Part shown: positions 59,102 through 63,482 of the stretch, one piece after another | Layout of the letters: every line of letters begins with the position of its first letter | Position numbering within the stretch: position 1 is the first letter of the stretch | Origin: JBHELB01 sp041859045 | GTDB lineage: Bacteria > Hydrogenedentota > Hydrogenedentia > Hydrogenedentales > SLHB01 | DNA: 63,482 nucleotides | Reading direction: 5' to 3' | Assembly: GCA_041859045.1 (NCBI GenBank) | Contig: JBHELB010000028.1 | Coordinates: 1 to 63,482 of the forward strand | Translations under genes and position numbers: made by a program | Notes under the pieces: model-generated | Database searches by the model: none | What the model saw: only the letters and a program-made list of their open reading frames with translations | What the model was told of the DNA's origin: nothing

Positions 59102-60340
59102 ATGGCGAGCAACAATTGCGTTGTAGTCACCGGAATGGGCGTAATTTCGCCTGCGGGCAATGACGTTTCCACGTTCTGGAAGACGCTGTGCGAAGGGCGT
59201 TCGTGCGCGCGCCTGGTCGAACATTTCGATACCACCGACTTGGGTACTAAGTTCGCCGCGATGGCGCCGGACATCGAGATGGAAGATTTCTCGACCAAGG
59301 ACGTTCGCCGTCGCGACCGCTATACACTGTTTGCCTTGGCCGCGGCCAAGCAGGCGTGGGAGCAGTCCGGGCTCGACATTTCCAAGGAGAATCCCGAGCG
59401 TTGCGGCGTGATTCTGGGCAGCGGCATCGGCGGGTTGAGCACTATCGAAGAGCAAGTGACTGTGATGGTGCAAAGGGGCGTCAAGCGCATTTCGCCGTTG
59501 ATGATCCCGAAGTCGCTCAGCAACATGGCGGCGGGCGAGACCGCGATTCGCTTTGGCTTGGGCGGCCCGAATAAAGCGGTGGTTACGGCGTGTGCTGCAG
59601 GCGCGCAGAGCATCGGCGAGGCGGTCATGCTGATTCGCGCGGGCTACGCTGACGTCATGCTGGCGGGCGGCGCGGAGGCGGCCATCATTCCCTTCGGCCT
59701 CGGCGGATTTTCCGCGATGAAGGCCCTCTCCACTCGTAACGACGCGCCCGAACGCGCGAGCCGGCCATTTGACCTCGACCGTGACGGTTTCGTCATGGGT
59801 GAGGGCTCCGGCGTGATCGTCCTTGAATCCGAAGAACATGCCCGCGCGCGTGGCGCTCAGATTCTCGGCGTGTTGGCGGGACAAGGCGAGACCTGCGACG
59901 CGTACCACATTACCGCTCCGCGGCCAGACGGCTCGGGTGCGGCCGCCGCGATGCGCGCGGCGCTGCGCGACGCCGGGGTCGCCCCAGAGGCGGTGCAGTA
60001 TTACAACGCGCACGGCACGAGCACCAAACTCAACGACGCGGGCGAATGTTTGGCGCTCAAGTCGGTCTTTGGGCCGAAAACGCCGCCGGTCAGTTCGACC
60101 AAGTCCGTCATCGGCCATTTGTTGGGCGCGGCGGGCGCGGTCGAGGCGATTGCGTGCTTGCTGGCGATTCGCGACGGCATTTTGCCGCCGTCGATCAACT
60201 ACGATACACCCGATCCGGAATGCGACGTAAATATTATCGCTAATACGGCAAGGGAGGCCGATGTTGCAATTGCAATGTCCACTTCGTTAGGATTCGGTGG
60301 GCACAATGCGTGCCTGATCCTGAGGCGGTATGAAAAATGA
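59102..60340 (+). CDS. fabF: 3-oxoacyl-ACP synthase II (KAS II)
   Basis: The 412-residue condensing enzyme elongates acyl-ACP with malonyl-ACP. The Cys-His-His triad is present: Cys164 in VVTACAAGAQSIGEA, His in YYNAHGTSTKLND and His in KSVIGHLLGAAGAVE, plus the GFGGHNACLIL end. AGGGG lies 7 bp before the ATG. The 3' end overlaps rnc by 11 bp. Confidence 0.97.
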   Translation: MASNNCVVVTGMGVISPAGNDVSTFWKTLCEGRSCARLVEHFDTTDLGTKFAAMAPDIEMEDFSTKDVRRRDRYTLFALAAAKQAWEQSGLDISKENPERCGVILGSGIGGLSTIEEQVTVMVQRGVKRISPLMIPKSLSNMAAGETAIRFGLGGPNKAVVTACAAGAQSIGEAVMLIRAGYADVMLAGGAEAAIIPFGLGGFSAMKALSTRNDAPERASRPFDLDRDGFVMGEGSGVIVLESEEHARARGAQILGVLAGQGETCDAYHITAPRPDGSGAAAAMRAALRDAGVAPEAVQYYNAHGTSTKLNDAGECLALKSVFGPKTPPVSSTKSVIGHLLGAAGAVEAIACLLAIRDGILPPSINYDTPDPECDVNIIANTAREADVAIAMSTSLGFGGHNACLILRRYEK

Positions 60341-61061
60341 AGAAACAGGGCGCGCACGTGAACTCCGCCATCTGGCGGAGCGGCTGGGCGTCCAGTTTAA
60401 AGACTGGGGCCTGCTAGATCGTGCCCTGACGCATGCGTCGATCTCCGGTGAGACCGCCGCGCCGGTGCCCGATTACGAAACGCTCGAGTTTCTGGGGGAT
60501 GCCGTGCTGGGGCTTGCCGCAGCGGAACACCTCTACGAGGTCGTTCCGGACCGCACGCCCGGCGAATACAGCCGTATGCGAGCGGCGCTGGTAAATCGGC
60601 GCTGTCTGGCCCGAATCGCCCGTACCCTCGACCTCGCCCCGGCCATCCGGCTGGGCAAAGGCGAGGAACAGGCCGGAGGGCGTAGCCGGGCTGCTCTGTT
60701 GGCCGACTGTCTCGAGGCGGTCATCGGAGCCATCTATCGCGACCGTGGCTGGCGCCCGGCGCGGGAGTTTGTCGAGCGGGTGTTTGCCGACGAGTTTGGC
60801 CGCGCCGAGGCGCTCGACCGCGTGTGGGACTACAAATCCCGGCTGCAGCACTACTGCCAGGCCGAGCGGATTCCGCTGCCGGTCTTTCAAGTGGTGCGGT
60901 CGGAAGGCCCCGACCATCGCAAAGAGTTTGAAGTCGAGGTCTTGCTCGATGGCGAAGCGGCCGGTTTGGGTCGTGGCTTAAGCAAGAAAGAGGCGGAACA
61001 GGACGCCGCGCGCGCGGCCCTGGAGCAGAAGGGGATTCTGACGGGCGGCCCGCGCACGTAG
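60330..61061 (+). CDS. rnc: Ribonuclease III
   Basis: A 243-residue dsRNA endonuclease that processes rRNA and structured RNAs. The endonuclease domain has the signature YETLEFLGDAVLGL with the catalytic Glu/Asp, and the second acidic pair in LLADCLEAVIGAIY. The C-terminal dsRNA-binding domain (about 165-235) has DYKSRLQHYCQAE and GLSKKEAEQDAARAAL. It starts inside the fabF 3' end, which indicates coupling. Confidence 0.97.
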   Translation: MKNEETGRARELRHLAERLGVQFKDWGLLDRALTHASISGETAAPVPDYETLEFLGDAVLGLAAAEHLYEVVPDRTPGEYSRMRAALVNRRCLARIARTLDLAPAIRLGKGEEQAGGRSRAALLADCLEAVIGAIYRDRGWRPAREFVERVFADEFGRAEALDRVWDYKSRLQHYCQAERIPLPVFQVVRSEGPDHRKEFEVEVLLDGEAAGLGRGLSKKEAEQDAARAALEQKGILTGGPRT

Positions 61062-61158
61062 GCCGTTCGAGAAGTCTGAATACGGAACCGGCGGGGTGTA
61101 GCCCCTAATCCGCCGGGCCGAAGTTGTGCTTGGGGCAAGAAGGAGCGGAGGAGAAGTC

Positions 61159-63243
<2,085 letters not shown>

Positions 63244-63260
63244 ACCCTGCGCATTCCTTT

Positions 63261-63301
63261 CATCGGAGCCTGTGATTTCTCGCAGGCTCCGATGTTCTTT
63301 T
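63261..63301 (+). terminator. Rho-independent terminator of hppA
   Basis: A perfect 12-bp stem (63261-63272 with 63283-63294), 10-nt loop, then TTCTTTT, 17 bp after the stop codon. Confidence 0.92.
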
Positions 63302-63341
63302 GAGGAAGACGGCTTCCCTGTCATCACTCTCTCCCTCCCAA

Positions 63342-63482
63342 CTCATCAATCCCCAGTTTCCTAATTAATCTGGAATTTCCTTGAGTACGTTGATGGCGTG
63401 GTTGAGTGGGTAGAGGTCAGCGATTTGGATGCAGTAGCTTCCGATGCGGGCTAGGGACAGGACGCGTTGGTGGACGGTGTTG
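63342..63482. repeat. 141-bp terminal inverted repeat, right copy
   Basis: Exact reverse complement of bases 1-141. It carries the same gene 3' end on the minus strand. The flanks just inside both copies stay loosely similar (purine-rich GGGAGG-type), which hints that the repeat may continue with divergence for a few more bases. Confidence 0.9.
63365..63481 (-). CDS. 3' end of an unidentified repeated gene (partial, second copy)
   Basis: Minus-strand open frame from the window edge to a stop at 63365-63367, encoding the same 38 residues as the partial gene at bases 2-118. The 5' part lies beyond the window. The two copies point inward, toward each other. Family not recognised. Confidence 0.4.
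   Translation of the reverse strand, partial: NTVHQRVLSLARIGSYCIQIADLYPLNHAINVLKEIPD

Overview
The window is a GC-rich bacterial segment of about 63.5 kb carrying some 45 convincing protein genes and one tRNA-Ser. It has no rRNA, CRISPR array, intact prophage or transposase. The gene content fits an uncultured anaerobic didermic bacterium of the Planctomycetes/Hydrogenedentes type. The evidence for this is a dockerin-bearing giant secreted protein, an L-fucose-isomerase-like enzyme, a sugar isomerase / Gfo-Idh / PmoA-like cassette, an exosortase, the [FeFe]-hydrogenase maturase HydG, a membrane pyrophosphatase and tandem Hanks-type kinases. The lineage is an inference from content, not a database result. 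Both ends carry the same 141 bp in inverted orientation, including the 3' end of the same unidentified gene. This suggests the window is a contig that breaks at a dispersed repeat.

Layout. 0.2-4.8 kb: mnmE, then an isolated two-gene unit resembling a phage large terminase with a small partner, converging on a type I phosphodiesterase-like gene. 4.9-6.3 kb: a HigB/HigA-ImmA type II toxin-antitoxin pair with a visible operator overlapping its promoter. 6.5-17.4 kb: a 2,108-residue secreted multidomain protein ending in a dockerin, convergent with an ABC-ABC-HlyD-like exporter operon. 17.6-23.6 kb: FucI-like isomerase, YbaB, then the tightly overlapping fmt-rsmB-PASTA protein-rpe run. 23.6-28.7 kb (minus): two glycosyltransferases, a uridine-kinase-like protein, TlyA and an amidohydrolase, four of the five overlapping. 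28.9-34.3 kb: isochorismatase-like hydrolase, SUI1/YciH, a REC-HD-GYP regulator, an exosortase with a large insertion plus its membrane partner, and an APH-type kinase. 34.4-37.3 kb: sugar epimerase, dehydrogenase and PmoA-like cassette.

37.3-38.4 kb holds tRNA-Ser(GGA), a composite palindrome of about 460 bp built from REP-like hairpin units, and rpsT. 38.4-42.3 kb: two overlapping secreted carboxypeptidase-regulatory-like proteins, one ending in a thioredoxin-fold domain that has lost its CXXC. 42.4-47.8 kb: a DapA-family lyase, a small pore-loop-like membrane protein, a hairpin-rich gap and the DUF3999/DUF2339 membrane pair. 48-52.2 kb: sensor histidine kinase, HydG and aspartate ammonia-lyase. 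52.2-58.3 kb: WbqC, an orphan GspF-N microprotein, a ribbon-helix-helix-like protein and two paralogous Ser/Thr kinases with extracytoplasmic propeller-like domains. 58.6-63.3 kb: acpP, fabF, rnc and a K+-dependent-type membrane pyrophosphatase with a strong terminator.

Promoters are often readable as sigma-70-like -35/-10 pairs with 17-18 bp spacing. Many genes overlap at ATGA, GTGA or TTGA junctions, so operons are well supported. The items most worth following are the exosortase with its roughly 235-residue insertion, the orphan terminase pair, the composite palindrome, the HydG-AspA unit under a histidine kinase, and the kinase pair whose only nearby PASTA protein is encoded elsewhere.
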